A stretch of 64,000 nt of DNA from Laburnicola sp. R22_1 (GCA_014281115.1 JACONQ010000009.1:1364001-1428000), one strand, 5' to 3'; numbered from the stretch's first letter, positions 11,178 through 22,983 are shown. Notes: generated by a model from the sequence alone, not told the origin. Translations and numbers: made by a program.

Positions 11178-12469
11178 GTCAAACAATCGATAGTCGTACG
11201 TGGCGTAGGATCACTGGTAATAGATACAGCTACAGGACCAAAGTTTCAGTACCGTCCGTCTCGGTATTGCTTGTACTGGGGTAACACAGTGTGCTCAGGC
11301 TTTTGTCCTAGTACTTTAGACGGAGCTCTTTCATAGTATTAGAAAAATAAAACAAACTTTTCTCTCTGTAATTACTCGTTTGCCACGTTACTTGCAGATT
11401 CCAATCTAGCACTGAAGCATACTGTCGGAATGATGGGACTGCCGTTTTCGAGCGCGATAGCATAAGAGAAATGTCTGCACACGAGATGGAGAGGACTGAA
11501 TAAAGTTTTAAGAGCGCACTCAACAACTGCTCTGAGACTGTCTCTGTCAATTTTTAGGGTGTCGAGTGTAGGCGACTTAGCACTTGTGGTAACGTAGACG
11601 AGGCCGCTCTTCGCATGGCCGAACCGTCCACCAAATCCAATATTGCTGAGCGCACCGAATATTTCTTGGCTACTTCGACTGAGGAGTTCTGTTCGAGTAA
11701 TTTCCTCTAGAGTTTTTGATCTCAAACAGTTTCCATATCATGTACAAACAGCTTGTTTTGTTTGCTATCTTGAACAATGGCAAATAATTGTCTCAAGATC
11801 TCACTATATGATAGAAAACTATCTTACTATAGTGAAGTGTAGATCTACTTCAACTTTTATCTGTTCGCATTAAACATATCCAGCCGAAGTAGGTCTTAGC
11901 ACCTTGCTCAGTCAATGACAAGTGCGGTTATGAATCAGCACACAGCATAGATAAAGTGAGGTACGTATGAAGTCATTGTAACACTTGTGACGTACCTAAG
12001 AGGGTGTTTATCCGGATTGCGTGACTCGTGAGTCACGATTAAGTTTAGGGAGGGATATGAAGACCGTTATGGCGATGAACGAGACGCGAGACGCACGCGA
12101 TCTGACACTGAGAGCTTGACAGGGACAAAGCAGTTAATAAAACTATCCCAGATCTGGATTGAGCGCTCGGTGTGAAGTCCTCTAGCGACTGTTTTTGTAT
12201 TCTTTCCACGACTAGGCCGATACCAAAAACACCATTTCCCTAGACATTCATGATGTCCATATTGAGTTTCCATGATCTATTTTATGCTTAGCTTCCTTGG
12301 CTGCAAACAAATGATAACACGCGCTCACGTTGCGTGCGCACTCCCAGTATCGTGGCTGAACGCGCGCCACGCATTATATATATAACATGCTCTATGCCAG
12401 AATTTGGATCCCCACCTCACAGATTAACTTGGTTGAAGTCTCGACTTCGAGTAAAAGCACACATTCAGT
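11178..12469. other. Intergenic, 1.3 kb, no supported gene
   Basis: AT-rich sequence. The longest frame (11372..11725, minus) has no ATG start and resembles nothing known. A short inverted repeat with GAGTCA cores lies at 12020..12037. Confidence 0.5.
12020..12037. repeat. Inverted repeat with Gcn4/AP-1-like half sites
   Basis: Arms CGTGACTC and GAGTCACG are separated by GT. Each arm holds a TGACTC/GAGTCA core, as bound by bZIP factors such as Gcn4/CpcA. It lies about 430 bp upstream of the BTB gene; function is unknown. Confidence 0.3.
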
Positions 12470-13438
12470 ATGGCAAACTCTCGTCTCCCCTCTCATCCCG
12501 CACTGTTCAGGTGAGCTTCTTTAACACTGCTTAAAGGAATACATTACTTAGTCCAAATAGGGCATATAACAAATCCGAATATACCGACATGACGATCACT
12601 TGTGGCAGTGTGAGCTTTCGTGCCCACAAGGTCATCGTATGTGGTGGTTCGTCGTTCTTGAAGAACGCCATGATGGTCTCCGACAGGGTAAGAACTTAAT
12701 TCACAAATACACTGACGCGAGTATCTTTGTCCATTGAACGAAGCTAATTACGAGTAGGAAGGGAAGGATGGACTCGTGAACCTTCCCGAAGACGACCCTG
12801 AAATGGTTCGGCGCATGATTGTCTTCATGTATCTTGCCGACTATGACCCAACGAACTTCTACCACGTCGAGGACTTGCGTAGAATAGAGTCCACGTGCAA
12901 AGATCCCGAAGGCATGAAGAAGTTGACCTGGAGCACCTGGGATATTGGCCATACTCTCTCGTGTGCATGCTATGCGTCGAGCTCAGACGACCAGACAACC
13001 CCTTCGAAGAAGTCTCCATATCAACCTAGACACCTGGTACTAGAACCGCTCACATTACACTCCAAGATGTACGCGCTCGGCAGCAAGTACGGAGTGGAAG
13101 GACTCTGTGAAGCAGCGATCGCGAAGTTCAAGTCCTGTGTAGACGAGCATCACTCGGATTTCGAGGATCTCATCGCTGCGGTGAAGACTGCTTACACTTC
13201 GTCCCCCAATGAGGATTGTGATCTCCGAGATACAATTATCCAACAATTCAAGCACCGATACAACGTCGACATGAGCGAGTACCCTGAAGTGGAGAAAGAG
13301 ATGGCAAATTTCCACATGCTCTCCCTTCAACTCATCAAGGCCTTGGGGGAGAATCAGAAAGCCGTCGAGCAGCTACGGATGTCAGAGACCATTCTATATA
13401 TAGAGAAACATCGCAACGCTCGCAATGCGATGAATTGA
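12470..13438 (+). CDS. BTB/POZ-domain protein
   Basis: The model joins 12470..12510, 12552..12687 and 12758..13438 (285 aa). Both introns are short (41 and 70 nt) with GTGAGC/TTAG and GTAAGA/TAG ends and keep the frame. The BTB core is visible: SEYTDMTITCGSVSFRAHK, VIVCGGSSFLKNAM, then VNLPEDDPEMVRRMIVFMY, split by the second intron. It continues with LHSKMYALGSKYGVEGLCE and a helical C-terminus, as in the many fungal stand-alone BTB proteins. Such proteins dimerise and often act as adaptors for cullin-3 ubiquitin ligases; the partner cannot be inferred here. Confidence 0.87.
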
Positions 13439-14010
13439 TGGAATAGGATGGGCACGGGAAGAAGGAGATGGCCTGAAGCGCGTGGGTATTATTGTGGCAT
13501 GTGTATCTTTGCAAGAACGACATTATTAACTTTCAAAATTTCCCACCTGGTCTATCACGAAGTGTATTTTAGTGGCAACCGCATAATTAGTAGCGGGATC
13601 TTATCCATATTACCGGCGTTTGCGCCATCTCAGTGACCATCGTCGACCATGATCGTGCCTTGTTACACAACTCACATTCCTCACAATGCACAAAGCGCAT
13701 TCCTCCCAGACCATCCCCGCCTTCCCGCAACCGACACTTCCTACTTCCGCAAACCACCACCTCCCGCATCCAGCACTCTCATCATCCGTTCTCGAAATCT
13801 CAGAAGCTGCATGAAAAAGGCAGTCGCAAGTCCACTATCATGACCTTCCCACTTCACAAGTGCGAGCGCCAACGCACATCACATACACGCAAAGCATACT
13901 TCCACAGTCACATTTGTATGCGAGCGACGAGCGCGGTTCATCTTTGAGCATCACTTTACCACGTTATATTGTACATCTTTCGAGACTCTTGCCAGGAACC
14001 ACTGTTAGCG

Positions 14011-14650
14011 ATGTCGACGGGTCGATCAAACGCCATGGACGCCCTACCGCACGGTTCATTCCTCGCCTACTTCTGCTCTCCTGCCCAAGAAAAGAGACGC
14101 ACAAGCCGCTGGAACCAGCGCCCCCCTCCGCCTTACAGCCAGCACTGCGCGCAATCGCCGCTGCTTCCGCGCATTGACGAAGACGTCCATGTGAACGCCA
14201 ACGGTGACGAAGAGTCGCAGCTTGGTCTCTGGAGCGAACGCAGCGCAGATTCCGACTCCGAATCCAATGACGAAGACAGCGAGGAAGACGACAACCTCTC
14301 AGCTGCACTTTTGCCTCGTCGGATCGAGCCGCGATGCTCCTACCTCGCGTGTATGGCGTTACACCGAGCCCAACACTCATGATAACTGTACCACGCAGGC
14401 TGTGGCTTTGCATGCTAGCGCGACCGAAGAGTGGAAGCTGTTCCCGGATGATAAGATCGTGATTCTGGTGGCGGAGAATACAGTTAGCCAAGATAGGGAA
14501 GGGAGGGGACTTGGCACATCATCAGTAGAGGGGGAACAGCACGGATTGGGAGATGATCTCGCAGAGGAAGGGCAGTTGAATTGGTGGCGAGAGGCTGCGT
14601 TGAAGGCTGGGTATGACAACCGAAGGCAGGACTTGAACGGGCTTCCCTAG
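14011..14650 (+). CDS. Hypothetical acidic protein (two exons)
   Basis: The model joins 14011..14348 and 14419..14650 (189 aa). A 70-nt intron (GTGTAT to TAG) is needed because the N-terminal and C-terminal parts lie in different frames; the join gives SYLAATEEWKLFPDDK. The N-terminus contains ALPHGSFLAYFCSPAQEKRR and a proline stretch. The middle is strongly acidic and Ser-rich (DSDSESNDEDSEEDD), and the C-terminus has WKLFPDDKIVILV and WWREAALKAGY. No family is recognised. An earlier in-frame start at 13969 is possible. The reality of the gene rests on the clean join and the composition. Confidence 0.5.
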
Positions 14651-15019
14651 AAGCAAGTCGGTCTCGTTTCATTCATGAATTTTGGCATTGCACGAGAAGA
14701 ATTTTTTTAGCATCAATGAAGAAATAGAAGTTAGAAGCCACGAGATTACTATGTTGCAAGCAAATTGCTAATCATGCTACATATTCTTTAGTTACACGAT
14801 GAGATATCTTCCTAAGATACATGTCTGACATATCTTGCTTCAGTACGGGTCCTTGCTAGTATACTCCCGCTTTCTGGATGACATGTTGAATCTTCGTAAG
14901 AAGGTATACGACATGGACCAACTTCATCGCATTCCGAAAGAGCACAAGATATCCCCTATCCGGAAAGAACTGGCGGGGAAATGACCTTTTGAACGCCAAT
15001 CTAGACCTTTGCCTCTCCA
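14651..15019. other. Intergenic between convergent genes
   Basis: 369 bp lie between two convergent genes. It probably carries both 3' untranslated regions. I see nothing else in it. Confidence 0.5.
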
Positions 15020-16216
15020 CTAAACCCGCTGATTGATCCAGTGCAAAGCAAGCTTGTACTCCTCGGCTGAAAGATGTTTTTCCAGTGGATTGGGCGATGA
15101 GAATCTCGACATATAAGAGGAGAATCTCGGGTTATAAGGCTTCAAGCGAATGCGAAGCTCTAGATGACGACGTCGAATTTCATTGATCAAGGCTGCCATC
15201 TTATGACCAGTCTCAACGAACTTATTAGCATCTGCTTGTGTCGCAAATTCCTCCATATCCCATTCGTAGAGCAAAAGTGTGGAGGAAACGTTTTGCATCT
15301 CCTCCGCCTCTTCATTGAGCCACTGGAGAGCGTCTGAAATTTTTGGTCCAGAATCAACGACGAAGTTGACTGAGCGAATAGCAGCAACCACACGTAGCGA
15401 CGCACGCTCCTTGAAGTAGCGGTATTCCAATAAAGCATTGGGAAGTTCGGATTGAATGCCGAAGGAGCGAGAACTGCGCAGACCAAAGAAAGTAAGGTCG
15501 TTAACTTGGAATATCAGATCGCGCGTCTCATTGTACAACTGGCGCGATACTTGGCTGATCGCTGTCAGGTAGGGGAATCCATTCTGCATTCCGTGGAAGC
15601 CGTAGTATGCGTCTGATTCATCTCTTCTCCAGTTCCATAGCGCAGTGCGACGATGTCTCATGGCGTACTTAGCGATCCCAATTCTGAGTTCCATTCGTAA
15701 ATCCAAGAACCTGAACGTGGCCGATGGAGATTTCTGGATTACTGGCGGCCTCACGTATCCTTGGACGTAGTTCCGAAATGTCGGATCATCGATGAACCTT
15801 ATATATCAGTGAATGCTCCACACTTTCTGCACTTTCTCATACCGTTCACACATCTCTTTGAGCAAGGGTCGACTGACCGATGTCAAGCTTTGATATGCTT
15901 GTACGAGTCCCTTAAGATTATCGTCATGAACAGCAGTCGTGCCGTTATAATCCGGAACCGGCTGATCACACAAGTCTTCCGAGTGTAATGCGATGGCCGA
16001 GGTTGTATCTCTCTCTCGTGAAGCAGACGTATGATTCGTAGAGGATGTGGTCAGAACGAGATTTTCGTATGAATCGTGGGAGTTCGTATGAAGTGCAACT
16101 TCCGTGTGAGGTTCCTCGACTGGAATCCAGGTCTCATCCGCTGATGCCATTCTCGGCTCATGGTGGTCGCAGGGTGCTGGGCTATCGGCTCCACACTGCT
16201 CGTCGGGATCACTCAT
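15020..16216 (-). CDS. 2EXR/F-box-like fungal protein
   Basis: The model joins 16216..15843 and 15797..15020 (383 aa). The intron is only 45 nt (GTATGA to AAG, branch CACTGAT). It is a multiple of three and contains an in-frame TGA, so without splicing the protein would stop; splicing gives MCERFIDDPTFRNY. The N-terminal 120 residues are acidic and Ser/Thr-rich. The second exon has FRFLDLRMELRIGIAKYAM and ISQVSRQLYNETRDLIF, the layout of the fungal 2EXR domain (F-x-FLDLPxELR then a 'vcRqi..E' segment). The C-terminus is helical and charged. The role is unknown. The hAT element begins 65 bp upstream of the ATG. Confidence 0.75.
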
Positions 16217-16273
16217 GGCTGCTTCGTAGAAGCCAGACCGGCTTGTTTGTCGTGAGGTAAAAGGTGAGAGGTG

Positions 16274-16281
16274 GCGAAGTG
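16274..16281. repeat. Target-site duplication of the outer hAT, left copy
   Basis: GCGAAGTG, repeated exactly at 22668..22675. An 8-bp duplication is characteristic of hAT transposition. Confidence 0.93.
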
Positions 16282-18588
16282 CAGACTTGGCAACAATCAG
16301 TCTGAAAAAGTCAGACTGATTGTTTGATTGCTTTGTAAGCAATCAGTCAAACAGTCTGAAGGGCTCTGATTATCCAATCAAACAGTCTGAAAGTTGCCAG
16401 ACTGATTGATTGATTGGCTAAATATAGCCTTTTTTCTTGTGGATTTGGTGGATAAATCGATGTCGATATATAGCCCAAAGTCGCGATACTTTTTTAGTAT
16501 TGAGGTTTTAGAGAGCGAAAAATCTGACGCCTTACCTAAATAGGCAGCTCTACCCAAACTTTCAACGACACAGCTTCCGCCATTAACACCTAGCTACTTC
16601 CACCTATACTCTCCACTCTACGCGCCCTCCCACATCTACGCTGCTCTATAGTATAAACAGAAACGCAAAAAGAGTCTTTAGCGAGCGTGTTACACGCGCA
16701 AACCGCAAAAATACGGCCCCAATATCGCCCTCCCTTGCTCCCGAACTCAATAACGAGCCCGATGAAGTCCAACCAATAGATGACGATAATCGCGACGAGC
16801 AATTCGACAGCATTAAGTGGAGACGTGTCCCACACCTACAGCGACAAGAAGAGGACAGCAAGAGAGGCTTTACAAGCTGGATATACGAATACGGGTGGCC
16901 TCTATAGCATAGCAGGAAGCAAAAGAGGTAGTGGCTCTGCAAATATTATCATATCCACAAAATGCCGCGTGGCGAATATGACGTACACACATCAACTTCC
17001 TCTGCTGGTACACACCTCTCTGCTAACACTCTAGGCCACAGATTCCATAAGGATAGGCCGATAAGCTTCAACCTGCCGCCAAGTACAAGCTCGATCGTCC
17101 ATCAGTTACAATAGAATGGTGTTGAAGTATCACAGAAGGTGGCAAATAAGATGGCATCAAGCTTCTCACAGAAGCGATTCCGGGACGCGCTTATTAACTA
17201 GATAGTCGCCAATAACCAGTCGCTCCGAGTCATAAAAACTGCTGCCTTCCGCCAGCTAATTAAAGCTGCTAATCCTATTGCAGAGCAGTTAGTTTGGCGG
17301 AGTTACAATTCTCTCAGCCGCCATATCCTAAGCAAATACCACGCGATGATCCCGGCCATTACGCAACACCTGAAGAAGGCCCGATCCCTTATCCATATAT
17401 CCTTTAACAATTGGACTACGTATGGCGGCAAGCGCGCTCTCACTAGGATATGTGTACATTATCTGGACGAGCAGGGCGACATTCAGGACTATGTGCTTGG
17501 GCTACCGCAGCTCTATGGCCGCCACTCTGGTGAGAACATTGCCCACATTGTAAGTGAGACTCTCCAGATCTTTGATATCGACGAATCGCGACTTGGCTAC
17601 TTCGTGCTTAATAACGCGACGAATAACGACGCAGCTGTCAACGCGCTGGCTACACAGTACAACTTCTGGGCGCCCCATCGACGACTCCGCTGTACATGTC
17701 ATATCCTCAACCTAAGCGCTCAATTAGTGATATGGGGCAAAGATAAGGAAGCCTTTAAGAACAAGGACTCGAATTTACAGGTAAAACTAAGCGTCTAGCC
17801 TCCTCACTTTCCTGCCGCCTGCTAACTACTTGCTAGGAAGAAGAAGCGTTTCTCAATAACTGGCGAAAGTACGGCCCAATTAGTGTACTGTTCGATATTA
17901 TCGCGTCTATCTGTACCTCGCAAACCCAAGAGTTATTTGAGAAGCTACAAGTTCAGGAGGCCAAGCAGCTAGGCAAGTCATTATTAGAGACTTATGAGCT
18001 TATACGCCCTGTCAAGACTCGGTGGAACTCCTATTACAGGGCCATGGAGCGAGCTGCCCAGCTTCACGGTCCTATCGACGACTACACCCATATAAAGATT
18101 AACAAGGCTAGAGTAGAGGCGGCCTCGCAGCGTCGCAATACACAATTGCAGCGCGCTAAGCCTAGGTTATTCATACAAGAAGGAGGATTAATAGCTAAGG
18201 ACTAGGCGACAATTAGCGAATACATCAAGCTGCTAAGTCCATTTAAAGAAGCTACAAAGCTACTAGAGGGAAGAGGCCACGTCGGCCGCCATAGAGCTAT
18301 CTGGGAAGTAGTTATTACTTTCGAGTGGCTTCTTGACAAGCTTGAAGAGCAGAAATCACGACTTGAAAAGGTGGACTTCAGCGATCCTAATGCCCCAGAG
18401 GATCACCTGGCAGTCAACATCAATCTAGCCCATGCGAAGTTAGCCAAGTACTACTAGAAGTTTGACAACTCGCCAATATACTACACCGCAACAATCCTCT
18501 ATCTACACTATAAGCTCTATCTAGAAGCTTTGTAGAGTGTACTAGATAACTACAACAAGGAGAAAAATGGCCCTTATCATAAGAGAGA

Positions 18589-18596
18589 CTAGTTGC
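18589..18596. repeat. Target-site duplication of the inner hAT, left copy
   Basis: CTAGTTGC, repeated exactly at 21917..21924 on the other side of the nested element. Confidence 0.92.
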
Positions 18597-18599
18597 CAG

Positions 18600-18812
18600 C
18601 GCTTCCATCCGTACGTACACCCGTACACCCGTACAGTAAAGGGAGTCTGTACGGACCAAATCTTGGCGTATTTGGTACGCGTACCGTACAGTGACCCGTA
18701 CGTACGGGACCGTATACGGACTGTCATCTGTACGTACGGGACCCGTATACTGAGGGCTGTACGTACGTACGGATCCGTAGATTTGGCCGTATATACGGAT
18801 GTACGGGTCCAC
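18600..18812. repeat. Subterminal GTAC-rich repeat cluster, left
   Basis: Many copies of CCGTAC, GTACGTAC and ACGGATCCGTA in both orientations, giving long self-complementary stretches. The matching cluster lies at 21755..21905. They probably bind the inner hAT transposase. Confidence 0.8.
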
Positions 18813-18864
18813 TTTTTATAGTGTTTTTTCAGTGTTTTCACACTGAGTATAGTACTTATTGTAC

Positions 18865-21504
18865 TTATCGAATAGCTGACCTAACAAGGTTGTTGAGGTG
18901 ACTTTGTACAGCTCCTCTCTTTACCCAATTCTTCTGCAATTGTAGAGCTTCAATATTGCCGCCCTGGAGACAATTTCGGTCGCCAGTAACTGTCCTCCCT
19001 GCCCCGCTAAACGCTCTCTCACAGTCGCATGACGTTGCGGGGATAGACAGGTAATCAAGGGCAATTCGATAGAGAGTGGGATACAACTTAAAACCAACCT
19101 GCTCCCACCAGGTAATTGGATTGTCTAGGCGTTTGTCGTTGGTGTTTGCAAAGACAGCGAGGTGTTCATTGTGGGTCGCATAGTAATCGTCAAGCTCGCT
19201 CATGCGGGCCTTCTTAGCCTTGTGCTTATAACCCATCATGTAATGGGTGTCAACAGCCAGCGAGTCCTCGTATCGCGACGCGTAACCGTCAGGTGTCTTC
19301 CGGCGAGAAGGAGGCTCGGTCTTCTAGCCTCTCGTCGCCTCCTTGCAACGGCTGCTCCGAAAATCGCTCAACGTATAGCTCAAAGGTCGCCTTCATGTCC
19401 GACTCCACCTTACGATAATATTTGTTGTCGTGCCGCCATCGCTGCTTGAACCAAGCAATACGTAGTCGCGGGGCGAGGACGGTGGCGACAGCGTACGGAG
19501 ACGGCGTGACGTCAAATATTATCCTTAACCAGTATGTGTTGAGCTTTTCAAAACCTTGATTAATACCTCCCTTTAGGAACTCGTCGTGGCTGTTTTCAAG
19601 GGTACGTTTTTCCTCCCTAATCGTCAAGTCAAGGACGTTCAGATTCGTGATTGTTTGCCAAATAGAGCCAAAACCAGACTTGCTTGTGTTGCCCTCAAGT
19701 CTTTTTGTCATCTCATAAAATGGCTGGAGCATATCGGCGAGGCTCTTGGCCTGGTCCCATTCGTCAGGCGTGAGACAATCGAGTGCGGGATTAAAGCTGT
19801 CCTCCTCCTCCTTGTCCTCCGCATTATTGACGACGCCCTTTGACTGACGCCATCGGCGGATGAACCAGTCAATGGACTCCTTCAGCTCATAGCCGCGCAC
19901 CAGCATAAGGTACACAGAGTGCCACCTCACCCCGCTGTCGACAACCAGCGTTAAGGGCGTGAACTAAAGAAGCTCGCCAACGTCCTCGCGTTGCATCTGC
20001 TGGAACGTATGGCGACGCTTGTTGGACGCGTTAATAGCGATGACAAGGTTGTGCAGCTGTCCGACAATGCCGCGACGGCGAAATATCGCGAATTGCAACT
20101 TGGGTGGTGCGTTGGCTAGGTCGCGCTCAAATTAAGAGACTCCGTCGCTGTATATGATGGCCTTAACAATCAGATTAATGATGTGTCCCGCGCAGCGTAT
20201 TCGGTTCTCAGCTGTGAGTTCGAGCTTAAGGAGTACGTTGAGGGCGTTAATAAACGTCGCGTCGTTGTTTGTCGCGTTGTCACCCACAAAGCAGCCAAAC
20301 TTGTCCTGAAACCCATACTCTAACACAACCGCCGCGACAACGGCGCCCTAGTTTTCGCCTGTGTGGTCACCAGAGAGGTTACAGAAGGCGATAAGGATGT
20401 CCTAGTGGACCTTTTGCGCGTCTATATAACAAAGTTAGTAAGTGTACACAACGCCTGGAGCTGGTAGGTATGTACAACTGACCGACAAAGTGCGCTGTGA
20501 CGCCAAGAAACGACAGGTAGTTGCTCGACGTCCATATGTCGACGCTGACATAGACAAGAGACTCAGCACCGCGCAGCAGAGAGGCCACCTCCTCTGTCCT
20601 CCAGCATGTTTGTAACGTACGCCGCGAGCGTCGTGGGGTTGGCGGGGAGGGCAGCGAGCAGCGAGCGGCGATTCCAGGTAAGCAGCGCCCTCGTTGCCGG
20701 CGAGGTCGCCTCTGCAAAGGACATATCATTAGTGATAACCCAGTCAACGTAGGCCCTCTGCAACTCCTCCTCTTGCCATAGTGCCTTTAACAGGACGCTG
20801 TCTGCACCCAGAACACTAATCGCACCTCGAGCGGCGTCAAAAGGCGTCACGACCGCTGGCCCCGCCACCAGACCGCCCGTCGCTGATATGAAATGGGCCT
20901 TTTCTAGGTGTTTTGTTATATAGTGGGTGGACTCCGAAAACTTCGCACAATCGCGCTTCTTCATCTCGTGGCAGTACTTACACAACCAGACGCGTCTCTC
21001 CTTACCACCAGCGCTGGCGTCGCGAAACACCAAATCCGCGCCGTAATCGTATATAGGCGACCTGGCCGCGCCACCAAGAAGTTGGCGCTTGTTGACAACG
21101 CGATAACCCAGCGCGTCGCCCGGCAGGTGCTGGTGGTACTTATACACGTTGTTCCAGTCGATATCAAAGCGCAGGCCAACATTGGATTCGTCCTCAGCGT
21201 CGGGGTACGCATGAGGCAGGTTATATGGCAAGCGCGACAAGTCAAGAGAGGACGCGGACGCGGACGCGACGCCGCTCAAGCCGCTCAAGCCAATTGGCGA
21301 CTCAGGCGGTGGCGAGGATGCTGGCACCAAGGACACCTGCGACGACGAGGCTGTGGAGACCGTGGACCGTACTGGCTGTTTACCCAGCCTCTTTAACGCC
21401 GCAGAATGATACGGCAACTGCTGCGAGGACGACGACGACGATGCTGAGGCCTGCGACGAGCCCTGAGCTGCTCGCGGTGGTTGACTGCGCAGGTGGCGAT
21501 CCAT
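18865..21504 (-). pseudogene. hAT transposase of the inner element, with BED-like finger
   Basis: Read on the minus strand from ATG 21504. A Ser/Gln/Pro-rich start is followed by a BED-like zinc finger (WLCKYCHEMKK...STHYITKHLEKAH). The frame then changes near 20575, where ESLVYVSVDIWTSSNY (catalytic core start) continues in another frame. Further on are FGCFVGDNATNNDATF, IRCAGHIINLIVKAI, VVDSGVRWHSVYLMLVRG and the C-terminal dimerisation domain (ITWWEQVGFKLYPTL, IPATSCDCERAFSGAG). In-frame TAG stops and the frame change break it, but it is better preserved than the host element's gene. Confidence 0.83.
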
Positions 21505-21754
21505 ATTGCGCTAAGATAAGACGACGATAATGGCTGGCGGCGACGGCGACGACGTGGTAATGTGGTTGATGGAATTTGAAACTTCACCGTGACTCACTGT
21601 GGGCAGGACGACGACGACAACGCACAAGGACGGCATATTAAGCGAAATCTCTGATCACTAGAGCTCAAAAGTTGACGCTGGAAACACAGTGATTTTGGTG
21701 TTTTTCACACTAAAACAACACCAAAACAACGCCAAAACAACACTAAAAAGGGTA

Positions 21755-21905
21755 CCCGTACGTCCGTATATACGGCCGTATATGGCTGTACGTACGGATC
21801 CGTATTGCGACCTTGTACGTACGTACGGGGGCCGAGATGGCTACTTGTATGGTTCCCGTACGTACACCGTACGGATCCGTACTACGGATCCGTACTACGT
21901 ACTGA
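21755..21905. repeat. Subterminal GTAC-rich repeat cluster, right
   Basis: Counterpart of 18600..18812, with CCGTACGT, ACGGATCCGTA and GTACGTACGG units next to the right TIR of the inner hAT. Confidence 0.8.
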
Positions 21906-22675
21906 TGGAAGCGCTGCTAGTTGCCGAATAACCACAAGGGCTTCATAAAGCTATACAGATCTTATTAGGAGAAGCTAGCAGCTAAGTCGGGCAGGAGCTC
22001 TCCCAGCAATCCACGCCCAGCTAAAAAGCCACGTATATCAGCATCTGCTAGCCGCTCAGCCTTTCTCGAAAACTCTATGAAGGCAGCTCTCCGTCAAGTA
22101 GAGGAGGCCCTTAAGGATGAATACAAAGTCTGGAGGCGCCAAACACTACTCACAGAGGACGATCCGCTTTCGCTCAATCCTATCAAGTACTGGCTTCTTC
22201 AGGAGAAGCAGTTTCCTACGCTGTCTAGGCTTGCGCTCGATATTTACTCGATACCAGCCTCCTCTGCTAACTGTGAGAGGATGTTCAGTGAGCTTGGAGG
22301 CCTCTTAGGCCCTCGACGCCTGCGTATGAAGCCCGATCTCATCTCCGCCCTACAGTCGGTTAAGTCCTGGAGGAGAGCAGGCATCAAACGTTTAGCAACT
22401 ACCAACGCTTCTACTACTTTAGAGACCTCTCTTAACGACTTAAACAAAATCGAAGCTCAACTAGAGCAGTTTGAGTATAGGTAACGCAAACAAGCAATCA
22501 ATCAGTCAATCAATCAGTCCAAAAGCCACGTACTCTGTCAAACAGTCAAACAGTCTCAATTCACGCTGAAAAGCTTGGCAGTCAAACAAACAGTCCAGCG
22601 GCCTCGAAAACGCAGTCAAATAGTCCCTACGCTCTCTGGACTGACTGTTTGATTGTTGCCAAGTCTGGCGAAGTG

Positions 22676-22983
22676 TGTGCGAGAGAGACGAAGCGACCCG
22701 TTGGTTGCTCCTCCTTCTTTAGATGGCGCTAGCCGTTGCCAACGCGAATGACGCGCCATTACATAAGCCGCCCTTACTGAGAGAAGCACGTATGTTTAGA
22801 GTAAGAGACGGAGTCAAATATGACAATAAGAGACCCAGTTGGGATTGCAGATGCTGAGGCCGGCGTGAAGCGATGCCATCGTCCGAAGTGAAAACCTAGA
22901 ACCATGATCACGACATACAATTATTGGACAGGAGAAGCATGCAATTCATTAGCACAATTCGCACCGAAAGCACGTCGGGCGCG
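22676..22983. other. Intergenic, nothing seen
   Basis: 308 bp to the right of the hAT insertion. It continues the original sequence upstream of the 2EXR gene, so the displaced promoter of that gene may start here. Confidence 0.4.

Larger units (their letters stand above)
18597..21916 (-). mobile_element. Inner hAT transposon nested in the outer transposase (3320 bp)
   Basis: Terminal inverted repeats CAGCGCTTCCATC (13 bp, perfect) with 8-bp duplication CTAGTTGC. Its transposase is on the minus strand, opposite to the host element. Both subterminal regions (about 18605-18810 and 21755-21905) are dense in GTACGG, CCGTAC and GTACGTAC units. Its TIRs and subterminal repeats differ from the outer element, so it is another hAT family. 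Confidence 0.92.
16740..22484 (+). pseudogene. hAT transposase of the outer element, split by the inner element
   Basis: Coding pieces lie on the plus strand either side of the inner element. The left part has SLIHISFNNWTTYGGKRAL (the RNase H-like core start, 17346..17798), LGYFVLNNATNNDAAVNAL, RRLRCTCHILNLSAQLVIWG, a probable small intron near 17781, then RPVKTRWNSYYRAMERA. After the inner element it resumes with the hAT dimerisation domain (22077..22484: YWLLQEKQFPTLSRLALDIY, IPASSANCERMFSELGG). Several TAG/TAA stops lie in frame besides the insertion. It is inactive. Confidence 0.85.
16282..22667 (+). mobile_element. Outer hAT transposon (6386 bp including a nested hAT)
   Basis: The ends are 18-bp perfect inverted repeats (CAGACTTGGCAACAATCA), flanked by the 8-bp duplication GCGAAGTG. 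Both subterminal regions (16300-16410 and 22490-22650) are packed with short repeats such as CAATCAGTC and AAACAGTC in both orientations, as expected for hAT transposase binding. Without the nested element and one 8-bp duplication it would be about 3.06 kb. It carries a broken transposase on the plus strand. Confidence 0.93.

Noticed and set aside
11372..11725. Minus-strand frame of 117 codons
   Set aside because: It has no ATG (the first codon is TTG), matches no family and lies alone in AT-rich sequence.
18420..18841. Tyr/Arg/Val-rich frames over the GTAC repeats
   Set aside because: They are translations of the subterminal repeat array of the inner hAT, not protein sequence.
18600..21905. 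GTAC arrays considered as a CRISPR or satellite array
   Set aside because: The units are irregular, occur in both orientations, have no spacers and sit exactly next to the TIRs of a transposon.
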